Source: Acidimicrobiia bacterium (GTDB lineage: Bacteria > Acidobacteriota > Vicinamibacteria > Vicinamibacterales > UBA2999). From it: DNA of 54,183 bases. A program made the translations under genes and the position numbers. The notes beneath the pieces are model-generated. The model was not told the DNA's origin and searched no databases. It worked only from the letters and a program-made list of their open reading frames with translations. The stretch is taken from positions 1-54,183 of the forward strand of contig VFZG01000021.1 in the NCBI GenBank assembly GCA_016871275.1. Reading direction: 5' to 3'. Positions 34,338 to 45,279 of the stretch are shown piece by piece (within the stretch, counting starts at the first letter, position 1; every line of letters starts with the position of its first letter).

Positions 34338-37300
34338 ATGCTGCGCGGGGTCGCCCGTCTCGCCGTTGGTACGACTTCGGTTTTGGTCGTGGCCGTTGGG
34401 CTGGCCGCCGCTCAAGGCGCCACCAGCGTCTCGGGCGTGGTGTCGGATGGTGCCGGGGCGGGCGTGCCCGGCGCGACCGTCGTCGTCACCAACAGCGCCG
34501 GCACGAAGTTCGAGACGGTCACGAACACCGAGGGCATCTTCAACGTGCCCGCGCTGGCGGCCGGCGCCTACTCGGTGGAGGTGTCGCTCAGCGGCTTCAA
34601 GACCTATCGCACGGACGTGCGGGTGCAGCCCGGGCTGCCGGTGGCCCTCGCCGTCACGCTGGAGCTCGGCGCGATTACCGAGACGGTCGTGGTGACGTCC
34701 AGTGCTGAGCTGGTGAACACGCAGACCGCGACGGTGGCGGCGACGCTCAACGCCGACCAGCTGCTGCGTATGCCCACGGCGTCGCGCAACGCCCTCAACG
34801 CGGTCACCTTTCTGCCCGGCGTCAATACGCTGACGACCAACCGCAATTCGACCATCAACGGCCTGCCCGATTCGATGATGAGCATCACGCTCGACGGCGT
34901 GAGCAACAACGACAACTTCCTGCGCTCGTCCGACGGCTTCTTCGCGTCGGTGTATCCGCGGCAGGACGCGGTCGAGGCGGCGACGGTGGTGATGGCCGTG
35001 GGCGGCGTGTCGGTCGGCGGCAGCGGCGCCGTCAACATCAACTTCACGACACGGTCGGGCGCCGACCGTTTCGCCGGGACGGCCTACGAGTACTACCGGA
35101 ACCCGGACATGGCCACCAACTACTTCTTCAACGAGCTGAACGGGCTCGACAAGAACGATTTCATCCTGCACCAGCACGGCGCGCGGGCGAGCGGTCCGAT
35201 GGTGATTCCCGGGCTCTACGACGGGCGGGGCAAGGCGTTCTACATGGTCCACTACGAGCGCCTCAGCTTTCCGAACAGCTTCACGCGCACACGTACGGCG
35301 CTGCACCCGCAAGCACTCGACGGCTGGTTCCGCTACGACGTCGGTGGCCAGACGCGCCAGGTCAACGTGTTGCAGCTGGCCTCCACGGCCGGCCAGATCG
35401 CGCAACGCGACCCGCTGGTGATGTCGCTCCTGGACAGGATTCAGGCGGCGATGGCCACGACCGGCACCATCCGGGCGTCGAGCGACCCGCTGCTCACCGA
35501 TTATGTGTGGCTGAGCCCCGGCACCCTCATCGAACACCAGCCGACGCTGCGGCTCGACTACAACCTCACGGACCGCCATCGGCTGAGTGGCTCCGGATCC
35601 GTGCTGTGGGCCACGCGCGACCCGGACTACCTGAACGGCAACGACGTGCGCTACCCGGGCGCGCCGAACTACGGCCTGTTCACGTCGCGGCGTCCCATTT
35701 ACTCCGCCACGCTCCGCTCGACGCTGTCGCGCAATCTCGTCAACGAGCTCCGTGCGGGCATCACGGCCAAGGGCGGCGCGTCCTACTTCGGCCGCCCGCA
35801 GAGCAACGGTCCCCAGACGTTCGAGGACTCGCAGGGCTACGCCGTCGACTTCGACGCCAACATCGGCCTGACGAACTGGTTCACGCGGCTCACGCCGAGC
35901 TGGCGCGCTGTCCCGACCTACAGCCTCGAGAACTCGCTGACGTGGCAAAAAGGGAAGCACAGCTTCACGTTCGGCGGGTCGGTCCTGGTATCGACCGGTT
36001 ACGAGAGCGCGCAGCAGATGGTGCCCTCCCTCAATCTCGGCTTCGACACGCAGCGGGACCCGGCGGCCAGTCTGTTCGTCACCGCGAACTTCCCGGGCGC
36101 CTCCGCCGCCCAGCTCACCGACGCGCGTGAGCTGTACGCGCTGCTCACCGGGCGCGTGAGCTCGATCGGCGCGCAGATCGCGCTCGATCCCGACACGAAC
36201 AAGTACGTCCTGCTGGGGCCTCGAACGCGCGCCGGCCGTGTCGACCTCTATTCGGGCTACGCGCAGGATACGTGGCGCCTGACGCCCACCGTGACGATCA
36301 CGGGGGGCGTGCGCTGGGACCTGCAGCGGCCGTTCTCACCGAACAACGACATCATGTCGCGCGTGACCATGGCCGACATGTGCGGCGTCTCGGGCCTCGG
36401 TCCGGGCACGACGATCTATAACAAGTGCAACTTCCTCGCGCCCGGATCCGTGAGCGGCAAACGGCCGGAGTTCCTCCAGCTCACGAGCGGCACCAACGGC
36501 TACAACACGGACTGGGACAACTTCGCGCCGACGATCGGGATCGCCTGGAGACCCGACGTGCAGGAGGGGTGGCTGCGCCGGCTGCTCGGCGACCCGGATC
36601 TGGCCACGCTGCGCGGGGGCTATTCCGTCGCGTACGAACGCCAGGGCCTCAGCGAGTTCACCGGCACGTTTGGAGCCAACCCGGGCAGCACCGTCAGCAT
36701 CACCCGCAGCGCCACGTCCGGCGTGCCGCTTGTCCCGGCTGGCGAACAGTGGCCCGTGCTCATCAGCCAGACGAACCGTCTCTACACCCCGGGGTTCGAT
36801 CCCAACCCGGCATTTCCGATGGCGCCGCTCGTCAACCGGGGCAGCAGCGCAAACGGCTTTGCACCGGATGTCCAGATCGGCTCGGCCCGGACGTGGAACG
36901 TCGGGTTCCAGCGTTCGGTCACGGCTGACACCGCCGTCGAGATTCGCTATGTCGGCACCCGCGGGGTGAACCAGTGGTCGCAACTCGACTACAACGCCAT
37001 TCGGGGTGAGAACCTCCTGAACAACGGCTTTCTCGAGGAGTTCAAGCGCGGCATGCAGAATCTGCAGGCGAACAACGCCTCCGGCGTCGCCGCACGCTCC
37101 GGATCGTTCGCCTACTTCGGGCCTGGGACGGGAACGCAACCGCTGCCCATCTACCTGGCCTACCTCAACGGCAGCCGCGACGCCGGCAATCCGGCGGCGT
37201 ATACCGGCGGCACCAACACGTGGCAGAACACCACGTTCGCGCAGCGATTCTCGTCGGCCAGCCCGGCGCCGATCACGTCAGCCGGCGACATGGACGGCAA

Positions 37301-38225
37301 CACCGCGCGGCGGGACAACGCCAGTGCCGCTGGACTGCCGGCCAACTTCTTCGTGCTCAACCCCGCGTTCAGCTCGGTCAACGTCTACGACTCGGGTGCC
37401 TTCAGCGACTACAACGCCCTGCAGATCGAGCTGCGGCGACGGCTGTCGAAGGGCCTCTCCTATAACGTGAATTACCAGTACGCGCAGGAGGGCGGGTCCG
37501 CGTTCGACGGGTTCAGCTTCGGGCGCACGATGGTCACGGCGACCGGCGGCGCTCCGCGTCACGCCATCAAGTCGCAGTGGGACTGGAGCCTGCCGTTCGG
37601 CCGCGGCCAGCGTTACGGCCGTGCGCTCCATCCGCTGCTGGAAGCGATCGCCGGAGGCTGGAGCATCAATGCCGTCAGCCGCACCCAGCAGCGCCTCGTC
37701 AACTTCGGCAACGTGCGGCTCGTCGGCATGACGAAGGACGATCTGCAGGCGATGTACCGCTTCGAGGTCCGCGTCAACCCCGCGACCGGGCTCCGGACCG
37801 TCTACAACCTGCCGGACGACGTCGTGCTCAACACACGGCGCGCGTACAGCGTCGGCACGACGACGGCCAACGGTTATTCCGAAGGCCTCGGCGCTCCGTC
37901 GGGACGCTACATCGCGCCGGCCAACAGCGCCGACTGTCTGCAGATTCGCGCCGGCACCTGCGCGCCCCGCGAGGTCATCATCAGGGCCCCCTGGTTCTCA
38001 CGCGTCGATCTCGGCCTGTCCAAGAAGTTCCCGATCGGCGGCACCCGCAACATCGAAGTTCGCGCCGACTTGCTCAACGCGTTCGACAACATCAACTTCA
38101 ACCCGGTGGCGAACCCGGGGACCGCGGCGACGATCTTCCAGGTGGCCAGCGCATACACGGACGCCAGCAATACCTACGACCCGGGCGGCCGCCTCGGTCA
38201 GGTGATGGTGCGGTTCAACTGGTAG
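34338..38225 (+). CDS. TonB-dependent receptor, Oar type (second)
   Basis: 1295 residues from ATG 34338; the open frame upstream lacks homology. Signal peptide (LAVGTTSVLVVAVGLAAAQ), carboxypeptidase-regulatory-like domain (SVSGVVSDGAGAGVPGATVV to about residue 105), plug (about 120-260, with STINGLPDSMMSITLDGVSN) and a very long barrel ending LGQVMVRFNW. Larger than the receptor at 10456 and only distantly alike. It stands alone with its own ribosome site, so the ligand is unknown. Codon choice looks somewhat different from the neighbours (fewer ATT codons by eye), which could mean recent transfer or simply another subfamily. Confidence 0.85.
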   Translation: MLRGVARLAVGTTSVLVVAVGLAAAQGATSVSGVVSDGAGAGVPGATVVVTNSAGTKFETVTNTEGIFNVPALAAGAYSVEVSLSGFKTYRTDVRVQPGLPVALAVTLELGAITETVVVTSSAELVNTQTATVAATLNADQLLRMPTASRNALNAVTFLPGVNTLTTNRNSTINGLPDSMMSITLDGVSNNDNFLRSSDGFFASVYPRQDAVEAATVVMAVGGVSVGGSGAVNINFTTRSGADRFAGTAYEYYRNPDMATNYFFNELNGLDKNDFILHQHGARASGPMVIPGLYDGRGKAFYMVHYERLSFPNSFTRTRTALHPQALDGWFRYDVGGQTRQVNVLQLASTAGQIAQRDPLVMSLLDRIQAAMATTGTIRASSDPLLTDYVWLSPGTLIEHQPTLRLDYNLTDRHRLSGSGSVLWATRDPDYLNGNDVRYPGAPNYGLFTSRRPIYSATLRSTLSRNLVNELRAGITAKGGASYFGRPQSNGPQTFEDSQGYAVDFDANIGLTNWFTRLTPSWRAVPTYSLENSLTWQKGKHSFTFGGSVLVSTGYESAQQMVPSLNLGFDTQRDPAASLFVTANFPGASAAQLTDARELYALLTGRVSSIGAQIALDPDTNKYVLLGPRTRAGRVDLYSGYAQDTWRLTPTVTITGGVRWDLQRPFSPNNDIMSRVTMADMCGVSGLGPGTTIYNKCNFLAPGSVSGKRPEFLQLTSGTNGYNTDWDNFAPTIGIAWRPDVQEGWLRRLLGDPDLATLRGGYSVAYERQGLSEFTGTFGANPGSTVSITRSATSGVPLVPAGEQWPVLISQTNRLYTPGFDPNPAFPMAPLVNRGSSANGFAPDVQIGSARTWNVGFQRSVTADTAVEIRYVGTRGVNQWSQLDYNAIRGENLLNNGFLEEFKRGMQNLQANNASGVAARSGSFAYFGPGTGTQPLPIYLAYLNGSRDAGNPAAYTGGTNTWQNTTFAQRFSSASPAPITSAGDMDGNTARRDNASAAGLPANFFVLNPAFSSVNVYDSGAFSDYNALQIELRRRLSKGLSYNVNYQYAQEGGSAFDGFSFGRTMVTATGGAPRHAIKSQWDWSLPFGRGQRYGRALHPLLEAIAGGWSINAVSRTQQRLVNFGNVRLVGMTKDDLQAMYRFEVRVNPATGLRTVYNLPDDVVLNTRRAYSVGTTTANGYSEGLGAPSGRYIAPANSADCLQIRAGTCAPREVIIRAPWFSRVDLGLSKKFPIGGTRNIEVRADLLNAFDNINFNPVANPGTAATIFQVASAYTDASNTYDPGGRLGQVMVRFNW

Positions 38226-38253
38226 CACGCCGGTCGGCGCATGGCACCGGTTG

Positions 38254-38290
38254 ATGCATACTTGCATTAATCCGGATTGACGGATATAAT
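38254..38290 (+). promoter_or_regulatory. Promoter and overlapping palindromes of the ArsR-methyltransferase gene
   Basis: A consensus -10 TATAAT (38285-38290) is 17 bases from TTGCAT (38262-38267). Three dyads overlap it: ATGCA-TACT-TGCAT (38254-38267), the perfect palindrome AATCCGGATT (38269-38278) in the spacer, and ATCCG-N6-CGGAT (38270-38285). Predicted start 38297, five bases before GTG 38302. The spacer dyad is well placed for autorepression by the ArsR-type product. Confidence 0.6.
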
Positions 38291-38301
38291 GTAGAGGTCT
38301 G

Positions 38302-39255
38302 GTGACAGCCCCACCGATCCTCGACCATCTGGCCGCCCTGGCCGACCCGATCCGCTGCCGCATGCTGGTGCCGCTCGAGCGGCACGAGCTGACGGTCAAC
38401 GAAATCTGCTCGGTGCTGCAATTGCCGCAGTCCACCGTCAGCCGGCACCTGAAGACGCTGGCCGACGACGGCTGGGTGACGTCGCGGCGGGAGGGCACCA
38501 GCCGTTTCTACGGCATGGCCATGCCGGATCTCGATCCGGGCGCGCAGCGGCTCTGGCCGCTGATCCGGGAGCAGATGGCCGGCACCAACGGCGCCGATCA
38601 GGACGAACGGCGACTGAAGAGCGTGCTGTCGAAGCGGCGGTCGAAGTCTGAAGAATTCTTTGCGTCGGCCTCGGGCCAGTGGGATCACCTGCGTGCCGGG
38701 TTGTTCGGCGATCGCTTTCATCTCCACGCGCTGCTGGCGCTGCTGGATCCCGCATTAACGGTCGGGGACCTCGGGTGCGGGACGGGGCAGGTGAGCGAAC
38801 TCATTGCGCCCCACGTTTCCAAAGTGGTGGCGGTGGACGGCTCGACCGACATGGTGCAGGCGGCGCGCAGGCGCTTGAAGGGCGTGCCTCAGGTTGCCGT
38901 GCGGCGCGGCGACATGGAAGCTCTCCCGATAGACGACGAGCAGCTCGACGTGGCGATCACCGTGCTGGTGCTGCACCACGTGCCGGAGCTGCCCCGCGCG
39001 CTGGCCGAAATGCATCGTGTGCTCAAGTGCGGTGGACGCGTGCTGCTCGTGGACATGCTGCCGCACGATCGCCTCGAGTATCAGCAGCAGATGGGCCATG
39101 TGTGGCTGGGGTTTTCGGAGAAAGCCATCAAGCGGCTCTTGGAGTCGGCCGGATTTGAGCGTGTGACGGTGTCGAATCTGCCGGCCGACGAGAGCGCGAA
39201 GGGGCCGAGTTTGTTTGTCGCAACCGCACGACGGAAGTTGGCAGCTGCCAGTTGA
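38302..39255 (+). CDS. ArsR-family regulator fused to a SAM-dependent methyltransferase
   Basis: 317 residues. Residues 1-90 are a winged helix (HLAALADPIRCRMLVPLERH, then LQLPQSTVSRHLKTLADDGW). Residues ~135-310 form a class I methyltransferase: VGDLGCGTGQVSELIAPHV binds SAM, followed by AVDGSTDMVQAARRRL, ITVLVLHHVPELPRALAEMH and VLLVDMLPHDR. Fusions of this kind sit upstream of SAM-cycle genes in many bacteria; the next gene here is adenosylhomocysteinase. It may sense SAM or SAH through the methyltransferase fold and control ahcY. No metal-binding ArsR cysteine pair is visible. GTG start, near-leaderless. Confidence 0.85.
   Translation: MTAPPILDHLAALADPIRCRMLVPLERHELTVNEICSVLQLPQSTVSRHLKTLADDGWVTSRREGTSRFYGMAMPDLDPGAQRLWPLIREQMAGTNGADQDERRLKSVLSKRRSKSEEFFASASGQWDHLRAGLFGDRFHLHALLALLDPALTVGDLGCGTGQVSELIAPHVSKVVAVDGSTDMVQAARRRLKGVPQVAVRRGDMEALPIDDEQLDVAITVLVLHHVPELPRALAEMHRVLKCGGRVLLVDMLPHDRLEYQQQMGHVWLGFSEKAIKRLLESAGFERVTVSNLPADESAKGPSLFVATARRKLAAAS
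39239..39250. repeat. Palindrome at the regulator-ahcY junction
   Basis: TGGCAGCTGCCA is a perfect 12-base palindrome in the last codons of the ArsR-methyltransferase gene, followed by related words (CAGTTGACAGTTACCAGTGAC) up to the ahcY ribosome site. It has the look of a short intergenic repeat that has been read into the gene end. Confidence 0.4.
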
Positions 39256-39281
39256 CAGTTACCAGTGACTAGGAGATGAGA

Positions 39282-40814
<1,533 letters not shown>

Positions 40815-40815
40815 T

Positions 40816-40865
40816 CGGGCAGTCGGGCAGTCGATGGCCCGCCCGCCTGACAGCCCGACTGCCCG
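40816..40865. terminator. Perfect 13-base inverted repeat after ahcY
   Basis: CGGGCAGTCGGGC (40816-40828) is exactly complementary to GCCCGACTGCCCG (40853-40865), with a 24-base loop, starting one base after the ahcY stop codon. No T-tract follows. It may end ahcY transcription or be a REP-like intergenic repeat; the left arm itself contains the tandem word GGGCAGTC. Confidence 0.55.
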
Positions 40866-40940
40866 GGAGGGCACAGAGCCGCGGGCTTTGTGCCCTTCGT
40901 CGTGTACGGCCGGCGCGGTAGACTTTCTGCCGGGGAGTCC

Positions 40941-42155
40941 ATGCCGCTACGAAAACTCGTCGTCTTGTCGCTGGTCCTCATCGCCATGCCTGCGCTGCCG
41001 GTTGGCCAGAGTCGGAGCCCGGCGGAACGCATCGCGGCCATCGAAGCCGCGCAGCCGGCGCCCGGTACGGCGGGTCTTGGCACGCTCACGATCGCCGAGC
41101 TGATGACGCGGTTCAACGTGCCGGGCGTGAGCATCGCCGTGATCCACGACTTCGAGATCCACTGGGCCAAGGCGTATGGGATTGCGGACGTCGAGACCGG
41201 CGCCCGGGTGAACCCGGAGACGATGTTCCAGGCGGCGTCGATCAGCAAGCCGGTGGCGGCGATGGCGGTGCTCCGCGCCGTCCAGGACGGGCTGTTCACG
41301 CTCGATACCGACATCAACTCCATCCTGACATCGTGGAAACTCGACGGCGGCGAGTTCACCAAGACACGGCCGGTGACGCCACGGATGCTGACCAGCCATA
41401 CGTCCGGACTCGGCGACGGATTCGGGTTCCCCGGCTACGACCCGTCGGCGCCTCGTCCGACCGTCGTGCAGATCCTGAGCGGCAATCCGCTGTCCAATGT
41501 CGGCCCGATCTTCATGGAGCGTCCGCCGATGTCGCTGATGGAATACTCGGGTGGCGGGGTCACGCTCATGCAGCAGGCGCTGACCGACGCGCGCAAACGG
41601 CCGTTCGACGACATCATGCGAGACACGGTGTTGCGCCCGACCGGCATGAATCACAGCACCTACGAACAGCCGATCGCGCCTGAACGCGACAAGAACGCCG
41701 CGCGCGGGCACTCGCGCGACGGCCAGTCCAGGGGCGCGAAGTGGCACGTCTACCCTGAACAGGCGGCCGCCGGCCTGTGGACAACGCCGAGCGACCTGGC
41801 GCGGTTTGCGATCGAAGTGCAGCAGTCATCGCTCGGCACGTCGAATCGCGTGCTCTCGCGGACGACCGTCCAGGAGATGCTGTCGCCGGTCGGGGTCGGC
41901 GACTACGCGGTGGGCTTCGCCATCGCCAAGATGGGTCAGGGCTGGTATTTCCAGCACGGCGGATCCAACTGGGGTTTCCAGTGCATGCTGCTGGCACACA
42001 GGGTGAAGGGCTACGGCCTGGCGATCATGACCAACGCCGATTCAGGCGGCGCGGTGATGTCCGAGCTGAGCCGGCGGATTCAAGCGGCCTACGAATGGGA
42101 TTCGCTCGCCGAGCCGGCGCCGCGCGGCTACAAGCCTGCGCCAAAGCAGTACTGA
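40941..42155 (+). CDS. Serine hydrolase, class C beta-lactamase family, exported
   Basis: 404 residues from ATG 40941 with GGGGAG upstream. A signal peptide (LVVLSLVLIAMPALPVGQ) precedes the penicillin-binding fold: catalytic SISK (S-x-x-K), YSGGG in place of Y-x-N, and the third box HGGSN where KTG or H-x-G is found. The combination is usual for esterase/D-aminopeptidase-like members rather than true AmpC lactamases. Also seen are MLTSHTSGLGDG and VLRPTGMNHSTYEQ. Likely periplasmic hydrolysis of an ester or peptide; resistance is not implied. The next gene starts immediately after its stop codon. Confidence 0.8.
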   Translation: MPLRKLVVLSLVLIAMPALPVGQSRSPAERIAAIEAAQPAPGTAGLGTLTIAELMTRFNVPGVSIAVIHDFEIHWAKAYGIADVETGARVNPETMFQAASISKPVAAMAVLRAVQDGLFTLDTDINSILTSWKLDGGEFTKTRPVTPRMLTSHTSGLGDGFGFPGYDPSAPRPTVVQILSGNPLSNVGPIFMERPPMSLMEYSGGGVTLMQQALTDARKRPFDDIMRDTVLRPTGMNHSTYEQPIAPERDKNAARGHSRDGQSRGAKWHVYPEQAAAGLWTTPSDLARFAIEVQQSSLGTSNRVLSRTTVQEMLSPVGVGDYAVGFAIAKMGQGWYFQHGGSNWGFQCMLLAHRVKGYGLAIMTNADSGGAVMSELSRRIQAAYEWDSLAEPAPRGYKPAPKQY

Positions 42156-42635
42156 ATGCGGACGACGCTCATTCTCGCCGTTGCCGTGGCCGTTTCCACT
42201 GCGGGCGTGGACTCGTGCCAGACAAGTGGTTCTGCCGCATTGCCCAACGCCCTGCAGCAACGGCTGCAGCAGGAACGCTTCGGGGTGGTCACGTCGATCC
42301 GTGGGCTGCCGCTCGGCGTGCGTGACGAGCTGACAACCATGTTCGGTGGCAGCCTTGATATCGCGGAGCCCGGTGCGCGCTTCCGATCGAGCGACGTTAA
42401 CGATCCCCTGCTGCCGACGCGACGTCTGATCGCGGCGGCCTGCTCGCTGCAACTCTGCCTCGTATCCTACGAACGCGCCGGCAGTGCCAGCGCGTGGGTG
42501 GCGCTGCTGCATTGGACTCCGGCGGAAACCAGGCTCGAGTGGGGTGGCCTGGCACCGCACGGTCTGCGGACGGCGGAGGCGGTTCGCGCCGCAGTGCTCT
42601 CTGGGGCGGTGAAAGGGCCCGTCAAGAATTGGTAA
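42156..42635 (+). CDS. Exported hypothetical protein
   Basis: 159 residues, ATG directly after the stop of the serine hydrolase gene, so probably co-translated. A signal peptide (TTLILAVAVAVSTAGVDSC) may end in a lipobox-like cysteine. The mature part has a paired-cysteine segment (ACSLQLCLVSYERAG) and a strand ASAWVALLHWTPAETRLEWG. I do not recognise the family. The segments RFGVVTSIRGLPLGVRDEL and DIAEPGARFRSSDV suggest a small compact alpha/beta domain, but no function can be given. Confidence 0.6.
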   Translation: MRTTLILAVAVAVSTAGVDSCQTSGSAALPNALQQRLQQERFGVVTSIRGLPLGVRDELTTMFGGSLDIAEPGARFRSSDVNDPLLPTRRLIAAACSLQLCLVSYERAGSASAWVALLHWTPAETRLEWGGLAPHGLRTAEAVRAAVLSGAVKGPVKNW

Positions 42636-42654
42636 CGTTTATGATCTTCAGTGC

Positions 42655-42984
42655 ATGGACATCACCAACCTGCCGTTTGGCCTGACGGACTGGTCGGCGG
42701 TGCCGGCGACCGAGCATCCAGGCGAGCGCGGCGTCGCGCACTGGCGCACGCGACAGTTCGGGCCGATCAGGGTCCGCATCGTCGACTACAGCCCCGGCTA
42801 TCTGGCCGATCACTGGTGCGCCAAGGGACACATCCTGCTGTGCCTCGAGGGCGAGTTGCGAACCGAGCTTGCGGATGGCCGCAGCTTCACGCTGACGCCA
42901 GGCGTGTCGTATCAAGTCGCGGACGGCGCCGAGCCCCATCGCTCGTCTACCGAAACCGGCGCGACGCTGTTCGTCGTGGATTGA
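42655..42984 (+). CDS. DHCW-motif cupin fold protein
   Basis: 109 residues, a single-domain cupin. It contains SPGYLADHWCAKGHILLCLE, the conserved strand with the D-H-x-C motif that names this small family, followed by GELRTELADGRSFTLTPG and YQVADGAEPHRS, the second cupin motif. Histidines and the cysteine would line a metal or ligand pocket; the reaction is unknown. No signal peptide, so cytoplasmic. Stands 19 bases after the hypothetical gene. Confidence 0.8.
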   Translation: MDITNLPFGLTDWSAVPATEHPGERGVAHWRTRQFGPIRVRIVDYSPGYLADHWCAKGHILLCLEGELRTELADGRSFTLTPGVSYQVADGAEPHRSSTETGATLFVVD

Positions 42985-43046
42985 GGCGTGATGTGATTCA
43001 CGCCGCCTATGCCGACATGCGATCGCGGTTGAGACAAGCTGCGCGC

Positions 43047-44009
43047 ATGAGCTGTGCTCGCCATGTCTGTGTCCTGGTCATCTGCATCGCCACGCTGGGT
43101 TGCAGCCAACCAGCTCCGGCATCGGCGCCGATCGCACCAGAGGGTTTCATCAACGTGCCGGGCGGCAAGGTGTTCTACAAGACGATGGGCGGCGGAGACC
43201 GCACTCCGCTGCTGTTGCTGCACGGTGGTCCCGGCGGCAGGAGCTGCGCTTTCGAGGTGCTCGGCGAACTCGCCACCGATCGCCGCGTGATTCGTTACGA
43301 CCAGTTGGGCTCGGGTCTGTCGGATCGACCGAACGATCTGGCGTTGTGGCGCACCGAACGATTCGTGGACGAACTGGATGCCGTCAGGAAGGCGCTCGAC
43401 CTGCGCGATGTGCACATCCTCGGCCACTCGTGGGGAGGCACGCTCGCCACCGAGTACCTGCTGACCAGGACACAACTTGGCGTGCGCTCGGTGATCCTGT
43501 CCAGCCCGTTGATCAGTACTCCTCGTTGGCTGGCCGACACGCGCCGGCTGCGAACCACGCTGCCGCAAGACGTGCAGGCGGCGCTCAACAGGTGCGAGGC
43601 CGTCGAAACCGCCGACGATCCGGCGTGCGTAGCCGCCAACGAGGTGTTCGAAGAGCACTTCGTTCGAGGCGCCAGGACGTTGCCGGCCGTGGCGGCTTGT
43701 GAGGGTGTCACCAGCGGCGATCCGGTGTACCGGCACATGTGGGGCGCCGGCGAGTTCACGTCCACGGGTGTGCTGCGCGACTACGATCGCTCCGATCGCC
43801 TCGGCGAACTGACGCTGCCGGTGCTGTTGCTGGCCGGCCGTCACGACGAGGCTACTCCGGAGACGATTGCCGACTTCCAGCGCCGCGTGCCTGGGGCGAG
43901 GATGCAGGTGCTCGAAAACAGCGCCCACGCCACCTACCGGACCGAAACCGCTGCCTACGTGAAGATCGTCCGCGCGTTTCTCGACGACGTCGAGCGCAAC
44001 CCGCGCTAA
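43047..44009 (+). CDS. Alpha/beta hydrolase, proline iminopeptidase-like (S33), lipoprotein
   Basis: 320 residues from ATG 43047, which gives a signal MSCARHVCVLVICIATLGC with lipobox cysteine; ATG 43017 would add ten residues. Motifs are LLLLHGGPGGRSC (S33 oxyanion box HGGPGG), RVIRYDQLGSGLSDRP, nucleophile elbow ILGHSWGGTLATEYL, acid in LLAGRHDEATP and His in ENSAHATY. These match proline iminopeptidases and related tripeptide/amide hydrolases. As an anchored periplasmic enzyme it may trim peptides or hydrolyse amides or esters. Confidence 0.8.
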   Translation: MSCARHVCVLVICIATLGCSQPAPASAPIAPEGFINVPGGKVFYKTMGGGDRTPLLLLHGGPGGRSCAFEVLGELATDRRVIRYDQLGSGLSDRPNDLALWRTERFVDELDAVRKALDLRDVHILGHSWGGTLATEYLLTRTQLGVRSVILSSPLISTPRWLADTRRLRTTLPQDVQAALNRCEAVETADDPACVAANEVFEEHFVRGARTLPAVAACEGVTSGDPVYRHMWGAGEFTSTGVLRDYDRSDRLGELTLPVLLLAGRHDEATPETIADFQRRVPGARMQVLENSAHATYRTETAAYVKIVRAFLDDVERNPR

Positions 44010-44046
44010 GCTGCGTCGCATGTCTCGTGGCCGCTGTGAAGGGCTG

Positions 44047-45279
44047 ATGCGGACGACGCGGCGAGAGTGGTTCTCGCTGGCAGTACGGAGCGGAGTAGCG
44101 TGTGCCGTCATGAGTCGGCGCGTGGCCGCGCAGCCGGCGGTGACGCCCGAGGCCGTGCAGCGAATCGCGGGCGCGATCCGCGAGTACGAAGCGCAGGGAT
44201 TTCACCGCACCGGGACGGCGATCGATCGGATGTCGGGTGAGTGGCTGGCGGCGCTGGTCGAGCGCGCCGGGCCAAGAGCCACGCTCGAGCCGTTTGCGCT
44301 GCGCCGCGTCGATCCGGTGGTGTCCACGCTGACGATCGCCGGCCGCCGCATCGAAGGCATTCCGTTGTTCGACGGGGCCTTCACGACCCAACCGGGCATC
44401 AGCGGCCGCCTGGGCTCGGAGATCGCGGTGGTCGAGACCGCCGTCAATGCGGCCGGCGCCGGAGCGCTGGGCGACGCCCGGCGCTCCGGCCGGTATCGCG
44501 CGATCGTCGCGATCACGAAAGGCGCGCGTCCAGGTCTGTGTCCCAGCAACGCAGACGACTTCCTGTCGCCGTTTGGCCCGCCGGTGTTGCAGGTCTCCAG
44601 CGTCGAGGCCTCATGGCTTGCCGGGCACGCCGCGCAGGGATCCAGCGCGACGGTGGTGGCCTACGTCATGCGGAACCAGGCCACCGCTGTGAACGTGGTC
44701 GCCGAAGTGCCCGGCACCGACCCGAGCCGGCCGCCGGTGGTCGTGATGACGCCGCGCAGCGGGTGGTATCGCTGCGGCAGTGAACGCGGCGGCGGCATCG
44801 CGTGCTGGCTGGAGATCCTGCGCGCGCTCGCGGCGTCGCAGCCGTCCCGCACCACGATGTTCGTGGCATCGAGCGGTCACGAGCTCGGACACCTTGGCAT
44901 TGATGCCTACATCGCGCGCCGGGAGGGCATTGTGAAACGGGCCGGGGCGTGGTTGCATCTCGGAGCCAACATCGGTGCGGCGACCATGCTGAACAACAAC
45001 CTGGTGCAGGCGTCGGACGACGAGATGGATGGCGTGCTGACGAAGGGGATGATCGGCGCCGGGCTGGAGATTGCCAGACGCGCGCCGCGCGGCCGCGTGC
45101 CGGCCGGCGAGGCCGAAGCGGTGCACCACGGCGGCGGCCGCTATGCGTCCGCCATCGGCGGCAACGCCCTGTTCCATCACCCCGACGACCACGGCCCTGC
45201 GGCCACCGACCCTGCCGTCATCGCGCGGTTCAGCGCCGCGTTTGTCGACGCCGTTCGGGCTATCATGCTGGCGGCATGA
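44047..45279 (+). CDS. M28 aminopeptidase-like protein, Tat-exported, metal site degenerate
   Basis: 410 residues from ATG 44047 (GAAGGG upstream). TTRREWFSLAVRSGVACAV is a twin-arginine signal. A PA-like inserted region and the M28 core follow the family order: VVVMTPRSGWYRC replaces the usual GAHxDS strand, SERGGGIACWLEILRAL replaces GADDNASGVAxxLE, and MFVASSGHELGHLGIDAYI replaces the F-x-GEExGLxGS strand. The zinc-binding His, Asp and Glu of M28 peptidases are therefore missing or changed. It is probably inactive as a zinc peptidase, or uses another chemistry. The gene at 45276 overlaps its stop codon. Confidence 0.65.
   Translation: MRTTRREWFSLAVRSGVACAVMSRRVAAQPAVTPEAVQRIAGAIREYEAQGFHRTGTAIDRMSGEWLAALVERAGPRATLEPFALRRVDPVVSTLTIAGRRIEGIPLFDGAFTTQPGISGRLGSEIAVVETAVNAAGAGALGDARRSGRYRAIVAITKGARPGLCPSNADDFLSPFGPPVLQVSSVEASWLAGHAAQGSSATVVAYVMRNQATAVNVVAEVPGTDPSRPPVVVMTPRSGWYRCGSERGGGIACWLEILRALAASQPSRTTMFVASSGHELGHLGIDAYIARREGIVKRAGAWLHLGANIGAATMLNNNLVQASDDEMDGVLTKGMIGAGLEIARRAPRGRVPAGEAEAVHHGGGRYASAIGGNALFHHPDDHGPAATDPAVIARFSAAFVDAVRAIMLAA

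Noticed and set aside
40941-42155. Reading the class C serine hydrolase as an antibiotic-resistance gene
   Set aside because: The second box is YSGGG rather than Y-x-N and the third is HGG rather than KTG, which fits esterase-like relatives.
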